From: an uncultured Francisella sp.
GTDB taxonomy: Bacteria > Pseudomonadota > Gammaproteobacteria > Burkholderiales > Neisseriaceae
Reading direction: 5' to 3'
DNA length: 6,908 bases
Assembly (NCBI GenBank): GCA_905373555.1
Contig: CAJPTP010000053.1
Location: 1 to 6,908, forward strand
Each line of letters starts with the position of its first letter. Position 1 is the first letter of the stretch. The position numbers were made by a program, and so were the translations under genes. The notes below the pieces were generated by a model. It ran no database searches, was not told the origin of the DNA, and worked only from the letters and a program-made list of their open reading frames with translations. Of this stretch, positions 6,705 to 6,908 are shown one piece after another.

Positions 6705-6908
6705 CTATTCTATCCAAATCGGGCGGAAATTACGCCCCATTGCCCGGCCGGGCCCGAAAAACTTGGCCCGGGCGGCGAGCTCGGCCGAACCGCCCGGGCC
6801 CCCGGGATCGCCGTCTGCAAGCAAAACATCAAGCTGCGCGGCCGCGCTGCGCGATTCGACGGCCGAATCGCTTATAATCGGCGGCTTGCCCTCTGCCGCG
6901 TTTCGGCC
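6705..6908 (-). CDS. Possible 3' end of an upstream gene, partial (weak)
   Basis: One minus-strand frame is open from the window edge through 67 codons to a TAG at 6707-6705, ending in the residues MGRNFRPIWIE. The other two minus frames have stops. The residue mix looks more protein-like than the Arg/Ser/Pro-rich antisense shadows elsewhere. However, third-position GC is only about 70%, ATA is used twice, and the frame runs through a perfect plus-strand TATAAT and a terminator-like hairpin. I do not recognise a family. In many Burkholderiales the gene before lysC is tilS, but I see no TilS motif here. Chance openness in GC-rich DNA is a fair alternative. Confidence 0.2.
   Translation of the reverse strand, partial: GRNAAEGKPPIISDSAVESRSAAAQLDVLLADGDPGGPGGSAELAARAKFFGPGRAMGRNFRPIWIE
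6707..6712 (-). promoter_or_regulatory. Candidate -10 box for lysC
   Basis: On the minus strand TAGAAT matches the sigma-70 -10 consensus at five of six positions. It lies 77 nt upstream of the lysC ATG, downstream of the hairpin at 6757-6800, in the only AT-leaning patch near the gene. No good -35 is present 16-18 nt upstream (GGCGTA or GCGTAA there), so the call is weak. Confidence 0.4.
6757..6800 (-). terminator. GC-rich hairpin plus T run upstream of lysC
   Basis: On the minus strand GGCCCGGGCGG (6800-6790) pairs perfectly with CCGCCCGGGCC (6775-6765) over 11 bp with a 14-nt loop. Then come AAG and TTTTT (6761-6757). This looks like an intrinsic terminator for a minus-strand transcript entering from the right, or an attenuator ahead of lysC. 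The 3-nt spacer and short T run make it less canonical than the xthA terminator. The 3' arm can alternatively pair with GGCCCGG at 6754-6748. Plus-strand function is unlikely because no T run follows on that strand. Confidence 0.45.
6851..6878 (+). promoter_or_regulatory. Perfect TATAAT with an adjoining inverted repeat, facing out of the window
   Basis: A consensus TATAAT lies at 6873-6878. Directly upstream, GCGATTCG (6851-6858) and CGAATCGC (6864-6871) form a perfect 8-bp inverted repeat with a 5-nt centre, filling the -35 to -10 space. The hexamer at the normal -35 distance (CGCGAT) does not match TTGACA, so this would be an activator-dependent or repressor-controlled promoter for a rightward gene beyond 6908. 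It conflicts with the open minus-strand frame through the same bases. Confidence 0.45.

Noticed and set aside
6631..6717. N-terminal extension of lysC from a TTG at 6717
   Set aside because: It adds 29 unrelated residues, lacks a ribosome site and overlaps the candidate -10 box. The ATG at 6630 has one and puts KYGGTSVG at the usual place.
6836..6847. Perfect palindrome GCGCGGCCGCGC, with similar ones at 6742-6753 and 4393-4402
   Set aside because: Short all-GC palindromes are expected by chance at this base composition, and none is placed next to a start, stop or T run in a telling way.
6871..6908. Start of a tRNA gene after the TATAAT
   Set aside because: Only about 30 bases follow, with no tRNA D-arm pattern visible before the window ends.

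Overview
This window reads as GC-rich bacterial chromosome, most likely betaproteobacterial. The evidence is the SMC protein. Its Q-loop segment, its 'IEPAW' hinge entry and its ATPase C-terminus match, from memory, the beta/gamma SMC type, and the hinge is of the divergent beta type. No database search was possible, so the genus is open. All three clear genes lie on the minus strand, so transcription runs right to left: lysC (aspartokinase, 6630 to 5371), then xthA (exodeoxyribonuclease III / AP endonuclease, 5336 to 4539), then smc (chromosome condensation ATPase, 4105 to 71). These are housekeeping genes. I see no mobile element, CRISPR array, rRNA, tRNA or defence system.

Right end (6631-6908): the region upstream of lysC holds a plausible lysC -10 box, a GC-rich hairpin followed by a T run (minus-strand terminator or attenuator), and a perfect TATAAT on the plus strand directly preceded by an 8-bp inverted repeat. 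A minus-strand frame stays open from the window edge to a TAG at 6705. It may be the tail of an upstream gene or a chance open frame.

Middle (4539-6630): lysC and xthA are 34 bp apart, each with a Shine-Dalgarno sequence, and probably form one transcript. A strong intrinsic terminator sits 73 nt past the xthA stop. lysC contains an in-frame ATG behind a perfect AGGAGG, in the position where other bacteria start a separate aspartokinase beta subunit.

Intergenic gap (4106-4538): between the xthA terminator and smc lies an island of about 150 bp at roughly 39% GC, against a very GC-rich background. It contains a perfect 16-bp tandem duplication, weaker 14- and 21-bp direct repeats and seven ATCAA motifs. 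It presumably includes the smc control region, but no convincing promoter is visible.

Left end (1-4105): smc has all ATPase motifs but is about 1344 residues long against a usual 1150-1200. The extra length is low-complexity insertions in the coiled-coil arms, the hinge and, most unusually, the C-terminal ATPase head. The most interesting points are this expanded SMC, the repeat island in front of it and the putative alternative product of lysC. I found no convincing new multi-gene system.
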